Shown: positions 12,481 through 23,739, counted from the first letter of the stretch. The stretch: 64,000 nucleotides of DNA from Tridacna crocea (GCA_943736015.1 OX031057.1:56063001-56127000), one strand, 5' to 3'. Numbers and translations: made by a program. The notes: generated by a model from the sequence alone, not told the origin.

Positions 12481-13097
12481 AAAATCACTTTATATCGAGT
12501 ATGAAAGAAACTTTTGCGATACATCGATAGGTAATCAAAAATCTACCAATGTGTACCCAAAATGAAATTGCTGAAATTTCGGACAGTACAATTTCAGATA
12601 AAAATGTACGGTGTTTTTGTACAAGTCAAATAGATGCTGCGAGTTTAATTAGTGTCTGATCTAGGGTTTGAGAAGTGGGGGATTGTCTCCCATCACTCTG
12701 AAAAGTATCGGCTATTTCTAAACAGTATTTCTGAAAACTATTCGGGATCAAAGTTGACTAGAAAATGAAAATAAAAAGACAGAACGAATATCAGAGAATA
12801 TGTAGTCCCTCACTTTAATCAGTTACGCTTACCTCTGCAACCCCTTTGCCGTGAATTGTTGGATGAATACCAGATTTTTCTGAGACTGGTTGTACATTGA
12901 TCGCATTCGTGTTCATTTATCGTTGCCACCGGTTTCCCATATGGGCGACGTCCCCTGAAGCCTGTTAGTATTGTTATGGGAGATAAAGCAGATACAGGAC
13001 GAAACCCATCATAAGTTTCGCCTGGTTCTTTTATGTGCTCGATGTATAGCACAGTCACACTGGACCTTGGTTTAACATCTTATCCTATATTTTAGAT
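12481..13097. other. No gene recognised
   Basis: The minus-strand frame at 12,819-13,058 (79 codons) is GC-richer than the surroundings but has no motif I recognise. It leads into the tRNA-like sequence and may be the body of the same SINE. Confidence 0.35.
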
Positions 13098-13170
13098 GGC
13101 CAGCCGTGTGGATCGAACCCTCACCCTCATGATCACAAGTCCTACGCTCTACCAACTCAGCTATACAGGC
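13098..13170 (-). tRNA. tRNA-like sequence (SINE head or tRNA pseudogene)
   Basis: Read on the minus strand, 73 nt contain a good A box (TAGCTGAGTTGGTAGAGC), a 7-nt anticodon-loop-like CTTGTGA (anticodon would be TGT, Thr) and a good B box (GGGTTCGATCC). The acceptor, anticodon and T stems have several mismatches, so a functional tRNA is unlikely. A tRNA-derived SINE promoter is the better reading. Which SINE family it belongs to cannot be told here. Confidence 0.55.
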
Positions 13171-13251
13171 TTTTCATGGTTGTACATCTTCATTGCCACC
13201 CACTTTATATGTCAGAGCTCCAGATAAGAGGGAGTGATGGTATTCTAAAGT

Positions 13252-13291
13252 TCTACTGGCAGAGAGTTTGCTTTTAAATAAAGCATTAATA
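13252..13291. repeat. 40 bp exact direct repeat, copy 2
   Basis: Identical to 10,782-10,821. Immediately followed by the hairpin at 13,296-13,363. Confidence 0.8.
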
Positions 13292-13295
13292 CGAA

Positions 13296-13363
13296 ACCCT
13301 ATGTTGTGGGTAGTCAGAATCATCTTGATGAGATGATTTTCATGAGTACCCACAACATAGGGT
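13296..13363. repeat. Two-tier perfect hairpin
   Basis: Arms ACCCTATGTTGTGGGTA and TACCCACAACATAGGGT are perfectly complementary over 17 bp. The 34 bp loop holds a second stem ATCATCT/AGATGAT around TGATG. A weaker relative of the right side occurs near 32,845-32,895. Confidence 0.65.
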
Positions 13364-13984
13364 GTAGTGGAGAATAATTAATATTTTCAATTTTTAAATC
13401 AAAACCAATCTCTCAATCTGGAGCTCTGTATGGAAAAAATCCAAAATTTTATGTTTTTTGTCGACTTATCCATCCTGAAAAAACGGAACTGTCAGTGTCG
13501 TCTGCAATTCGTTTAGGCTTACATGCAAAGAAAATATCAACATTCAGAAATCCGTATAATTGAAACAAGCAATGTTGAAATAAACTCATCTTGATAACTT
13601 TGGTATGTGCTTGGATGGAAAGGCAGTATTTAGCTCATATTTAATTTCATAAAAAAAGTTTTGAAGACTTGTAATACAAATTGAAATCAAGAAGAAAAAA
13701 ATGGCAGGTATTTTTATTTTTGTAAAATATAATCTTTGAATTAAGAAGGTGAAATTACCCTTGATTCATAGGAATGATCCGACGCAGTTTACCGCCTGTC
13801 AAAGTCTTTGTACATCAGCGTTCGAGCCGTAACAAGTTACACTTCTCTGCATTTTGAAAAACTTCTAATTCTCAAGCTAGGGAGAGTTGGCAGAGGCCTA
13901 AGTATTAAAACTTGACAATAAAGTTGGTATTGAAAGAGATTCCAAAGTCATGTTTTATCCTGTATTTGTTGTAGGAGAATATAG
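13364..13984. other. No gene recognised
   Basis: AT-rich spacer between the hairpin and element F1. No exon or repeat was identified. Confidence 0.4.
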
Positions 13985-14036
13985 GGTTAATTCACGTTTT
14001 TTTCGGTCGTTAACATTCGCAGGGGCCCGAAAATAG

Positions 14037-14182
14037 AGAATACGTACCTAGTGTTGTAGAATATCAAAAATATCTAACGAGGTTGGGAGAATTGATAATT
14101 GTCGAGCCTTGGCGAGACAATTATCAATTCTCACAACCGAGTTAGATATTTTTGATATTCTACAACACTAGGTACGTATTCT
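14037..14182. repeat. 146 bp near-perfect palindrome
   Basis: Arms of about 70 bp begin AGAATACGTACCTAGTGTTG and end with its reverse complement. Three mismatches cluster near GAGGTTGGG/CACAACCGA. The loop is only a few bases (around CCTTGG). It lies inside the left end of F1. Confidence 0.85.
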
Positions 14183-14939
14183 ATTTATCTTTCAACGTCT
14201 GATTGTTCGGTTTTTGTTATTCCTGTTTATTATTCAACAAGAAAAAACACGAATTTATCGCTATATGCAAATTAGCTAATGATACAGCACGCGCTTTTAA
14301 TCTAATACACAAACAATTTACTCACAGACGTACAAGCCTGCACAAAGAAAGAAGTTCAAGATGTTTCTTCGTTTTTGTACACAGTCAAACGTTTTCAAAA
14401 AAACAAACCGACAGAAATTGAATTTTTGTCAATTTTGTAACAGAAATCAAGTGTGCATTTGACCAGAAATACGTTGGATAAGCCGTCGCTTAAAAAAAAA
14501 ATATGTCACGGGTAACCGGCAAACTGTTTGTGTACTCTCAAACGGTCGTGTAGTATAAACCATTGAATTTTAAAGGCAGGAGAAAAGTACAAAGAGTTTT
14601 TGACAATTCTATCGATCAGATAAGATTAATGATATGGATACACATTTTATGTGCCGACGTTTAAGACGGTTCCGTAGAACATTGGAGTTGTCACACTGCT
14701 ATTTCTAGTGGAGATATTCAAGTTTGGAATATGCATGCAGCTGTTCGGGTATGGCGGGTGGAGTTACTTGGCCTTCACACACTGGATTTCCATGGGCTCT
14801 AGCTTCATTTGCAAATGCGAATTGATTGGGAAGCTGAGATTGGGCTGTGGAGATTTGAGACACGCTATTACTGGGTGGGGGACAGTGATTTTCAAGACCT
14901 GACAGCCGGTGAAAGGTACGTGTCACCGCTGCATAATTG

Positions 14940-15089
14940 TGTTTGCCAAAATGTTTGACCATATTTTATCCCGTTTCCACGATATTTTCTAGACGTTTCA
15001 AAACTTATTTCAAGATGCGCTTTGAATTTGATTTGTCATCTGCAAATGATTTCAGTTTGGACTGTTGTATAATTTTTGTAAAGAGTTAC
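14940..15089. mobile_element. P2 MITE fragment (right half)
   Basis: It contains the family block TCATCTGCAAATGATTTCAG-TTTGGACT and the end TTTTTGTAAAGAGTTAC. The left half and central hairpin are missing or degraded. Confidence 0.45.
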
Positions 15090-16354
15090 ATTACGTATTT
15101 TTTCTCTGATATATTGAAAACAATGTGGGAAATGGATAAAATGTGCATAACAAAATTTTTTCATCCTCCTCCTTGTACTGTTTAAAAACCTTTCTTCCCT
15201 ATGGTGGATAATTTGGAATTGTGTGCTAAAGGGATAAATTGTTTTGAAGTATGTATGAGAAAGAAAATCAAATATGCCAACATAATTATAGAATATCAGG
15301 GAAACTCTCCCCTCGAGTAGATTTGCCACTCTCATAGTCACTGTGCTATTCTGTAAATCTTCATTCAGAAAATCAAGAAAATGTGCTCATAACAAGACAG
15401 TTTTCCATTACTGCAATGCTTTCTACTGTAAAAGTCTGCTTACTCTGAAAAAGACATAATTATGATGTAAAGGGTTACTCTGCTGATTTTCTTTCCCATA
15501 ATTAGGCATTCAATTTATAATTTCTTTTTTCTAATTTCAGAGCAAGACAACTCAAAATTTTAACTGAAATAAGGCATGGAGTTATGGAAGAAACTTTAGT
15601 AAACATTTAAAGATTTTGGAAGACAGTCAGCATTTTACCTGCCTACAGAACTACACCAGACTTGCAGTGTGACATATTCTGTATTTGTTTAATTTAAATA
15701 AAGACAACAAAAGTACTGTTTTTTGTTCTATAGATTTTTTTTTCTATCGACTGTTGTCTTGCTTGGATTTGTGTAATGACAAAATGTCAAGAAGAGGTCA
15801 TGTTTTAGGTCGAAAGTAGTTCCGGCATGTGCTATAAATATCCGTGGTATATCATTGTTCTAAAAATAACCGTGGTATATCAAAAAAAATATATCATGGG
15901 TGATATTGCATGGATATTCGCGTAGTTGAAAGATAAAATGCTTTAACGCCCGAGTGCGAAGCACGAGAGTGTTTAAGTATTTTGAGGGCCTCTGCGAATG
16001 TTAACGACCGAAAAAAACGTGAATTAACGCTATTATTGCATAAAGTAAAGGTATTTTAACAATAATTTGCAAAGATAGCAAAAATATTTCGATAGAAATG
16101 CATATAAGCGAATTTCAATGTATTTTACGGACATGGGTCAAAACAGGACGTCGGCAAAGAAGTTTTTGTTACGATTAGGAAAGGGCCGTTAGTCCTATGC
16201 CAGTTTTGATTCTCTCGGTGTACATACACTTCTATTTAAGAAATAATCTTTTTTCTATCGTGGTATATCGTTCATTCTAACATGACACGCGACTTTGGCT
16301 CTATAAACATAGTGCAAGGAAAACGTGGTAAAATCTGCAACAATCCATGTAGAG

Positions 16355-16382
16355 TGACGTCATCGTATATCGAGTGACGTCA
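16355..16382. promoter_or_regulatory. Two TGACGTCA (CRE-type) motifs, left arm of F2
   Basis: Exact TGACGTCA at 16,355-16,362 and 16,375-16,382, 20 bp apart. This is the consensus palindrome bound by CREB/ATF proteins. Whether it functions here is not shown. Confidence 0.4.
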
Positions 16383-16895
16383 TTCAATGAGTGAGTTATT
16401 CAATGGAACATAATCTTCATCCGCGTTTTTACTCTAAGTTTGAACTTGTTTTCATTTAACTAAGAATTGGTCATGTTAGAATCGAAATAATCTTCTTTCT
16501 ATCGTGGAATATCGTTCAATAAACCACGTTGTGAGTTATGAGGCGCAATGAATAACCCACTCGGGCTATCGCCCTCGTGGATTATTTATTGCGCCGCATA
16601 ACTCACAACTGTGGTTTATTGAACGATATACCACGATAGAAAGAAGATTATTTCTTAAATAAACCACAGTTGTGAGTTATGAGGCACAATAAATAATCAA
16701 CGAGGGCGATAGCCCGAGTGGGTTATTCATTGCGCCTCATAACTCACAACGTGGTCTATTGAACGATATACCACGATAGAAAGAAGATTATTTAGATTCT
16801 AACTTGGCCAATTCTTAATGAAAGGAAAACAAGTTCAAACTAAGAGTAAAAACGCGGATGAAGATTATGTTCCATTGGATAACTCATTCATTGAA

Positions 16896-16923
16896 TGACG
16901 TCACTCGGTATAGGATGACGTCA
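16896..16923. promoter_or_regulatory. Two TGACGTCA motifs, right arm of F2
   Basis: Exact TGACGTCA at 16,896-16,903 and 16,916-16,923, the mirror copies of the left-arm pair. The spacing of 20 bp is preserved although flanking bases differ. Confidence 0.4.
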
Positions 16924-17712
16924 CTGTACAAGGATTGTCGCAGATTTTACCACGTTTTCCTCGCACTGTGTTTACAGAGCCAAAGTCGCGTGTCATGTTA
17001 GAATGATTTTTAATACACACTGGAATTATGTGGAATAAACTTGCACACATTTGGACGATTACAACTAGGACGAATGCGTGGATATAAATTTCTGTAACTG
17101 AAGGCGACTACGGAATCCTGTTTCCGCCATCCACTTTTCGACCTACGAGGAACTCGAAAAGTAGAAATTAGGCACACTAACTTCCACTTTTCTAGCCAAA
17201 ACGTTACCTCGAAAAGTCGACAAGTTGAAGTTTTTGACCTGACAATTGTCATAAAACTTTCCACTTTTCGACTTCACGTTTGCCTAGAAAAGTAGAAATT
17301 AGAAAGCACTAACTTCCACTTTTCGCCTTAAAATGCTAGGTCGAAAAGTAGAAAAGTGGAAAATTTTCACATGACAATTGTCAATAAAACTTCCACTTTT
17401 CGACCTAGAAAAGACAAAGTCGAAAAGTTGAAAAGTCGAAAAGTGGAAGTTAGCCGATTAAAACTTCCACTTTTCTAGTTAGGACTAATTTTTCGCAGGA
17501 TAAATTGGTCGCGTTATTATTTTAAATGTACACCGGACAAAGGAAGATGGCGGGAGCGAATGGTAGAGGTTAAATGTACACCGAATAAGTCTGATGTCAG
17601 CCATTATACGGCAACTCCCTAATTTTCATTTTAAACCCGCCCTTATCGCATTGCTACGTCCGTAAGGCTTGAACAGTGTACACATTATTTGATATATTGA
17701 AACCATGTGGCC

Positions 17713-17945
17713 TGCAACACGCGAAAAGGGGCATACGGACATTTGCGTAAAGTGTCGCTTCGCATCAGCCCTCGCAGTTCGACACTTTCCGTTTTATGTA
17801 ATTTTCAATTTAGCGCAAGCCTACTGTGGCACAAAATCTAATGTGATCTTACAGTGCCGTGTCGGATCAGCCTGTACGATCTGCGCAGGCTGATCCTAGA
17901 CGACACATTATGGAAATGTCGGAATGCCCTTTTTCGCATATTGCA
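17713..17945. mobile_element. 233 bp MITE with about 30 bp inverted ends
   Basis: Left end TGCAACACGCGAAAAGGGGC, right end the near reverse complement (GCCCTTTTTCGCATATTGCA). The middle carries a palindrome GGATCAGCCTG...CAGGCTGATCC (17,865-17,897). Related CAGCCTG/CAGGCTG cores occur near 31,715-31,770 and 39,415-39,460. The overlapping 62-codon frame is not considered a gene. Confidence 0.6.
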
Positions 17946-18599
17946 AGCCATATATAGTTGACACTTTGGACACTGATTAGTCTTTAAAGTTTAAAGGACC
18001 CATTTCACCGAAAAATATTCCCTGAAGATTGAGTTGCGATCTCAAAATGTGGCTTGATCGCCGCTGATTGCAAGTAATCGGCGGTTGAACACACCTTGGT
18101 CTTCTGTAGTCGCACAAGGTCGAGGGAAAGTATTCCCCACCCCCCACCCCCCAAAAAAAACGATCGAAACTAGGTTTTTGACATGTCAAAAAACTAATCT
18201 GCGACCTGTGCGATCTGGAAAATCGCAGATAGATTGCCGAAAGATCGTCCGTTAAACCATTTTTTAAGGGACCTTACTTTGAGAAAACCTGCTATAGGCG
18301 AAAAGTTTCAACATGGCACAATTCCTGCAGTCTGACCAGATCGAGATGGTCCCTTTTCCTGTGACGGGTTGCATATCATGAAATGATACTACTAGACATT
18401 ACTCAACCGAAATACCAACGCGGCAGATTCGGGGAGGTCATATTGATGTTAATGTAACAATGGGGAAAATATCGAGTTCCGAGGACAGAAATCCGTAATC
18501 GAGTTCGGAGGACATTTATAAATCCATAATCGACTCCGATCAGCATCATAGATAGGCCTACATCGACATTTTTATTAACCTTGCAAAGATTATGAAGGA

Positions 18600-18662
18600 T
18601 CCCGGTGCCCACGCCATACCAGTGTTCGAACCAGCAACCCAGATGTTGACAAGTCACACATT
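18600..18662 (-). repeat. tRNA-like SINE fragment (B-box)
   Basis: On the minus strand GCTGGTTCGAACACTGG resembles a tRNA T-arm/B-box, preceded by GACTTGTCAACATCTGG, like an anticodon arm. The A box is not convincing. It abuts the P2 MITE. It is probably a decayed SINE. Confidence 0.3.
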
Positions 18663-18882
18663 TTAACCCATTACCACACGATTCCTGTTTTTGACACTTT
18701 TGCAAAATATCATTTTGGAAAACATTGTTAGAAAAGGAGAAATAACTTTTTACAAACTATTTCTCTCACAATGTTGTCTACTCTATATTACACTTAGATT
18801 TCAATGCACACTTTGAAATGTTGTCTTCAGTTTCTTTAAATTCGGACAGTCTTTTATTTTTTATCAACTCCTAATGGGTTAA
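18663..18882. mobile_element. P2 hairpin MITE
   Basis: TTAA-CCCATTACCACACGATT at the left and TCCTAATGGG-TTAA at the right, both flanked by TTAA. The central stem is degraded to GGAGAAATAACTTTTTACAA...TTTCTC. It is nested inside F3. Confidence 0.7.
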
Positions 18883-19470
18883 AACTCAGCCCATAGGCGG
18901 TATCGGATAAAGATATAGACGTCAGACTTAAACAGTGTACATGTATACTTATTCGGTGGAGGTTTAACTTTCACCGGGTCCATATACGAAGGACAGGTGA
19001 CAGGAATTTTTACCCCTACACTGGCTCCAACATTATTCGGTGCTGATAAACAAACATCCCGTGATAATCAGTCCTAACTAGAAAAGTGGAAGTTTTAACG
19101 CTAACTTCGACTTTTCGACTTTTCGACTTTTCAACTTTTCGACTTTTCAACTTGTCGACTTTGTCTTTTCTAGGTCGAAAAGTGGAAGTTTTATTGACAA
19201 TTGTCATGTGAAAAACGTCCACTTTTCTACTTTTCGACCTAGCATTTTCAGGCGAAAAGTGGAAGTTAGTGCTTCCTAATTTCTACTTTTCTAGACAAAC
19301 GTGAGGTCGAAAAGTGGAAAGTTTTATGACAATTGTCAGGTCAAAAACTTCAACTTTTCGACTTTTCGAGGTAACTTTTTTGCTAGAAAAGTGGAAGTTA
19401 GCGTGCCTAATTTCTACTTTTCGAGTTCCTCGTAGGTCGAAAAGTGGATGGCGGAAACAGGATTCCGTAA

Positions 19471-20398
19471 GGCGACAGAGGGTTCGATATACATCAAGCG
19501 AGCGGACAGATCACGTTAAAATGTGGGTGGGATGTAGCTGGTTTAGAGTACATTTCACGGGTGAATTTTTGATCAGATCTCGATTAAACTGAGATTCTGT
19601 GCAAAGGTTTGTTTGTGGTGTACTTATATCATCAAAGACATGCCATGAAAAGGATCGAATATGGTGCGAATTCCTACAGTTTGATGGTCGGAGTCTAGGG
19701 AAAATCGGACAAGGACAAACGTTGTTTACAAGGTAAGCCCGAATCGAGGATATTGATAGTACAAAGCCGGTCGTTAACAGCGCGTGAATTTACTGATTAA
19801 TACACGTTTTCTCCCGTTAACCGCCCGATTTTTACCCGTTAATACATGCTTATAACGGCCCGAAAAGGCACGTTTTATGCAATGATATCCTTTAGCTACA
19901 GCAGAAGATGTGTTTATTATGAGATTAGAGTGGGGACAAAAGTTTTTATTTAAAAAGAAGTTGACGTGCGTCATGTGTACTAACATATGGAGCGCGACAT
20001 GGGAAAAGGGTGATTCGGACATATTTTATCGAAATTTATTTTTTCGTCAATTCTGAAAATATAGACTTTTCTGAACTAAATGGTGTTTATTTTGTCTTTT
20101 AATCTTCAATATATGCTGAGCTATGGCTTATTATTTATGACAATACCATTTCCGATATTTAAGAAACGGCGACGTCAAATTGACGTTACTTAGCTGTAAA
20201 CGTCTTCTTCTGACTATACATCGCCGTCTACTCTTCACCGCTTTGTTTGAAACAAACATATACTCTTACCTCAGTTACCTACGTAGCTAATGATGTGAGA
20301 ACATTTCATGAAAAGTTAAATCTATATAGTCTTGAAAAGTATCAATCAAACACCAGAAGTATGATAAAACTTTCACGTATTTATTTGACTTTTAACGA
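19471..20398. other. No gene recognised
   Basis: Mixed-composition sequence. The stretch near 19,985-20,020 (GCGACATGGGAAAAGGGTGA-TTCGGACAT) resembles one end of the MITE at 17,713. No exon could be supported. Confidence 0.4.
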
Positions 20399-21524
20399 TT
20401 GGACTTTGAAATTATTGCTTCGGTTTTTGTTGATCTAAAAAAGGCTTTTGATTTAGTAGATCACGAAATTTTATTACATAAGTTGAAATTGCATAATTTC
20501 TCTACTAAGTCCATAGCAATATTAAATTCTTATTTGACTGACAGGAAACAGTGTGTCAGGCATAACAATGCATTTTCGTCTTCTCGAATCTTCTTATCAA
20601 GCGGTGTCCAACAAGGCTCTATTTTAGGGCCCCTGCTGTTTTTAATTTATATGAATGATATGTGCTTACACATTGATGCCTCTAGCCTAGATCTTTATGC
20701 AGATGATTCAACGTTATATAAAAAAATAGTTTAGAAACTATGCTCTCTTGGTGTACTGTTAATAATATGCTTGTTAATCCAAATAAAACAAAATGTATGC
20801 TAATTGGACCAAAACATAAATTAAATTCTATTAATCTAGAACTAAAAATTAATGACGTTTGCATTGAACTTGTTGAGTCTCATAAGATATTAGGTGTACA
20901 CACTGACAGGCATTTGTCGTGGAATGTACACATTGATAAAACTTGCACTGCGATCAACAATAAAATTAATTTGTTTAAAAGGATTTCGACTTACCTAAAA
21001 TGGAAATGAAACAATTATTTTACAACTCGTACATACTACCTCTCTTCGACTATTGTTGTACAGTTTGGTGGAAGAGCGCTAAATATAGGACCTCTAAACT
21101 ATCTGTACTTCAAAAAAGAGCAGCTCGCATCACAGTAGGGGCTCCATCTAGAACACCGTAGATTGAACTTTTCGCAGAACTAAATTGGTTGACCTTTGAC
21201 AATAGATGTGATTATCACGCTGGTGTTTTAATCTTCAAGTGTCATATTAACCTTTCACCACGATATATAAGGGACATTATTTCGTTTTCTAGCAACACCA
21301 AGTATAATTTACGATCATCTGCTCATTAGGATATCATTAACTCAAGATTTAACACTTTGTTCAAGAAAAAAGCATTCTCTTATTACAGCATGAACATATG
21401 GAATGAAATTCCTATTTCAATCAGAGGAGCAACTTCCTTATCTAACTTTAAACATCAACTTACACAGTATTTGTTCAGAAAGCAATCTATCACCTCAGCA
21501 AATAACACAAACAAATTACCGTAA
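20399..21524 (+). pseudogene. LINE reverse transcriptase, 5'-truncated and frame-broken
   Basis: This is the catalytic and C-terminal part of a non-LTR retrotransposon reverse transcriptase that would copy the element's RNA at the target site. Visible motifs are FVDLKKAFDLVDH (first catalytic Asp), SSGVQQGSILGPLLFLIYMND, and LYADDSTLY with the YADD active-site pair, then the thumb region (ILGVHTDRHLSWNVHIDK) and the typical C-terminal block ELNWLTFDNRCDYHAGVLIF. The finger region and any endonuclease domain upstream are missing, as in most LINE copies. The frame shifts near 20,730 and 21,007, and in-frame stops lie at 21,159 and 21,327. The reading ends at TAA 21,522-21,524. The style is CR1/jockey-like, but exact clade placement needs a tree. 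It is dead. Confidence 0.9.
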
Positions 21525-21637
21525 ATAGTGTATCTGTCCGCTGACTTATAGACTCATTTTCATGTTATTTTCTTTCATCATCCACTTATTTATTATCGCA
21601 TCTGTTTGTGTGTGGGTGTAGGGGTAAGTGTGTGGAG

Positions 21638-21677
<40 letters not shown>

Positions 21678-21775
21678 AGGAAACATTGTAAAAATGATTC
21701 TATTTTCAGGTCATTTTTCTTGAAATTCTGTCTTAATGTTTTAACCTTCAAGAAATAAAGATTTTTTTTTTTTTA
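21525..21775 (+). mobile_element. LINE 3' untranslated region and tail
   Basis: It continues the LINE. It contains a TG-rich then (AG)n tract (about 21,604-21,677) and ends AAGAAATAAAG followed by a T-run at about 21,762. AATAAA is a polyadenylation-signal match. Confidence 0.6.
21604..21677. repeat. Microsatellite (TG)n-(AG)n
   Basis: An interrupted TG repeat passes into about 14 AG units. It lies within the LINE tail. Confidence 0.9.
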
Positions 21776-23215
21776 TTATTGATGAAGCGTGAATGATTAA
21801 AAAACAATAAAGAAAATAAGTTTAAAAAGTTCAAATTATGAAAACAACGGTACTAAATTCATTCGTAACGCACACATTAGAGTTCCATTGGAGAGTCAAA
21901 GATTACTCTTCCGTAATGTCGGTGAGTGCGGGGAAGGTAATATCCTTGAAAGGTGCGCACATGAAAGGTTGAACATTCTGGAACAAATATTTCTGTCTTT
22001 CTCTACTAAGACCTGCTGGCTGAAGTTGCTCTGGATATGACCATATAGATATATAATCAGTCGATTTCAATAGCTTTATCCTTCTTTCTTCTCCTGCCGA
22101 TCTCTCCTTTACACGTTTTGTCCGCGGCCGTCAGTCTGAAAGCATACCTGCGAAATAGTTAAAACTTGATGTTTTACTGACGGCTTAAAATTTAATTTCA
22201 TTTATTTAGCAGATTAAGGATTAAATCGTCTTCGTAGCCCCTCTTCATCTCCTTCCATCCACGGCACGGCTCACCAGTAAACATGTTTCTTCTTGATGTT
22301 ATTCTAAAGACTGATATCATTCTGTCAAATGTTGACTAAACAATTCTGTGGGACTCTAAAATGCAGCATGTTAGACTTTTTTCTCGTCATTTGAAATAAT
22401 TTCTACATTTGTAATTTCACGGCAAGAGTTGAATAGAACATTATCATAGAAGAAAAAAGTGAAAGCGTAAAAAATAAACTCACTTAACCATATATTCTCC
22501 ATAACTGAATCAACTGACCAAGGAAAAGGCTTTTTTTGGCGATGGCAGATTCATACCACACTGCATAGAACATGCAATCAGATCTTGAGTTTGTTAGGCC
22601 AGTTTTCTAAGATATTCTAATAAAACAGCAATGGTCCAGAAATAGGCTACTTTTCCATGCTTAACATATCGATTTCATTAATTCATTGCTTAACTTTTTA
22701 GGCCAGGGAATCCCTCTCAAGGGATTTCCTTGCCTAAAGCGATCGTAAGCTGCCTTTTCAGACAAAAATGTTGGACGGTGTGTCCGCCAAAACAACTAGT
22801 TTCCCAAGTATATAGAGAGATTGCTTATCACACGGTGTGAATGCTTTCCTTTCCTCAAAGCTTTCATCTGCAAAATGCCATGGAATTGCAAGGGTATTAC
22901 GAACCTTTAATAACTGACGAGTGTGTGTGTTTTTTATCCCGTTTTTGTCATTAACACTGACCTAATAAAGGCGTAACCTTATAAATTTAGCTTTATCTGG
23001 CAGTTGTGTATTCCTACGCGCTATATACGGTTAATATCTATGACGCTCTCTCTTGCACTCCGGATTATTCACATTCATGTATGGTGAGAGTAACGAACGA
23101 CAACTGTGCTCGGAGATTGTCTATGACGTTGTGTTGACATTTGAACATATGTGTCACAAAACGCGTCTCCGCTAAAATGCGATTGTAAATATAGCAAACT
23201 ACATATAGAATATTG
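21776..23215. other. No gene recognised
   Basis: Moderately AT-rich. No convincing exon, RNA gene or repeat seen. Confidence 0.4.
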
Positions 23216-23415
23216 GCCTGTGTTATGTTTATCACTTTTTCTTATGTATATCGACTAAATCTAGGGTACTTTAGCGGAATGCTGGGGAAATCGGCCCCTG
23301 GAGAAATCGTCCCCAAACTGCTTGGCCCGTGTTATGTTTATCACTCCGGAGAAATCGTCCCCTGGAGACGATTTTTTTGGTGAAATCGTCCCCAAATAAA
23401 ATTTTAGAAAAATCA
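23216..23415. repeat. Short local repeats (GAAATCGTCCCC)
   Basis: GTGTTATGTTTATCACT occurs at 23,220 and 23,328. The motif GAAATCGTCCCC (or GAAATCGGCCCC) occurs about four times between 23,287 and 23,395, one copy next to its own inverse (GGAGACGATTT). No gene is visible. Confidence 0.5.
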
Positions 23416-23739
23416 ACCCCAACATCAAATTTCATCCATATCGTTAATCATTTTGTCTATAAAAATATTTTTGAAAGTTCGTGGTCTTTAGTATGTACAT
23501 TATGTGTATTAGTTACCTTTATCCAAGAGTTATTTGGTAGTTTTGTCATTGTTTATACTGCCTATTTCACACTGATAGGATGTATTCACACCTTTTACAC
23601 CTGTCAGAAATAGATTACACCTGTGTGATTCTTAAAATATGTCTTTGATTGACTTTGATTTGAAACCAAATAAATGCTTATATTTTTTTTTTCTATAGTC
23701 GTTCGCTTGTCATTTAATGTATTTTTTTATTATCTCTCT

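Larger units (their letters stand above)
13988..16026. mobile_element. F1 element with about 45 bp inverted ends
   Basis: The left end reads TTAATTCACG, then TTTCGGTCGTTAACATTCGC. The right end (about 15,985-16,026) is its reverse complement, GCGAATGTTAACGACCGAAA and CGTGAATTAA. TTAA abuts both ends. Just inside each end sits a hairpin: a 146 bp palindrome on the left and a shorter unrelated one (about 15,932-15,971) on the right. Both are followed by the shared sequence TTATCTTTCAAC. No transposase is encoded. Parts of diverged P2 MITE sequence lie at 14,940-15,240. Confidence 0.65.
16236..17010. repeat. F2 hierarchical foldback, about 775 bp
   Basis: The outer arms (about 16,270-16,520 and 16,755-17,008) are inverted copies of each other, roughly 90 percent alike by eye. 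Between them are two further palindromes (16,518-16,622 and about 16,665-16,761), each a hairpin with 45-50 bp arms and each the inverse of the other. The phrase CTATCGTGGTATATCGTTCA occurs (with one variant) at 16,255 and 16,499 and in reverse at 16,621 and 16,761. It is non-coding. It could be a foldback transposon or an inverted duplication of a hairpin MITE. Confidence 0.8.
17109..19470. mobile_element. F3 element with about 380-400 bp inverted ends
   Basis: Inverted arms are at 17,109-17,485 and 19,071-19,470. Each is built of many short sub-repeats around CGAAAAGTGGAAGTTA and CACTTTTCGACCT, plus two copies of TGACAATTGTC. Long ends made of sub-repeats are known from foldback and some Mutator-like elements. 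No transposase frame is present in the 1.6 kb interior, which holds a 233 bp MITE, a tRNA-like stretch and a P2 copy. The arms end outwards at TACGGAATCC. An offset AGGCGAC beyond it on both sides is in direct orientation. Confidence 0.7.

Noticed and set aside
14203-14421. 72-codon frame beside the 146 bp palindrome
   Set aside because: No motif. It lies inside F1 with no matching frame in other elements.
18403-18705. 100-codon minus-strand frame
   Set aside because: It overlaps a tRNA-like stretch and the end of a P2 MITE. No protein motif.
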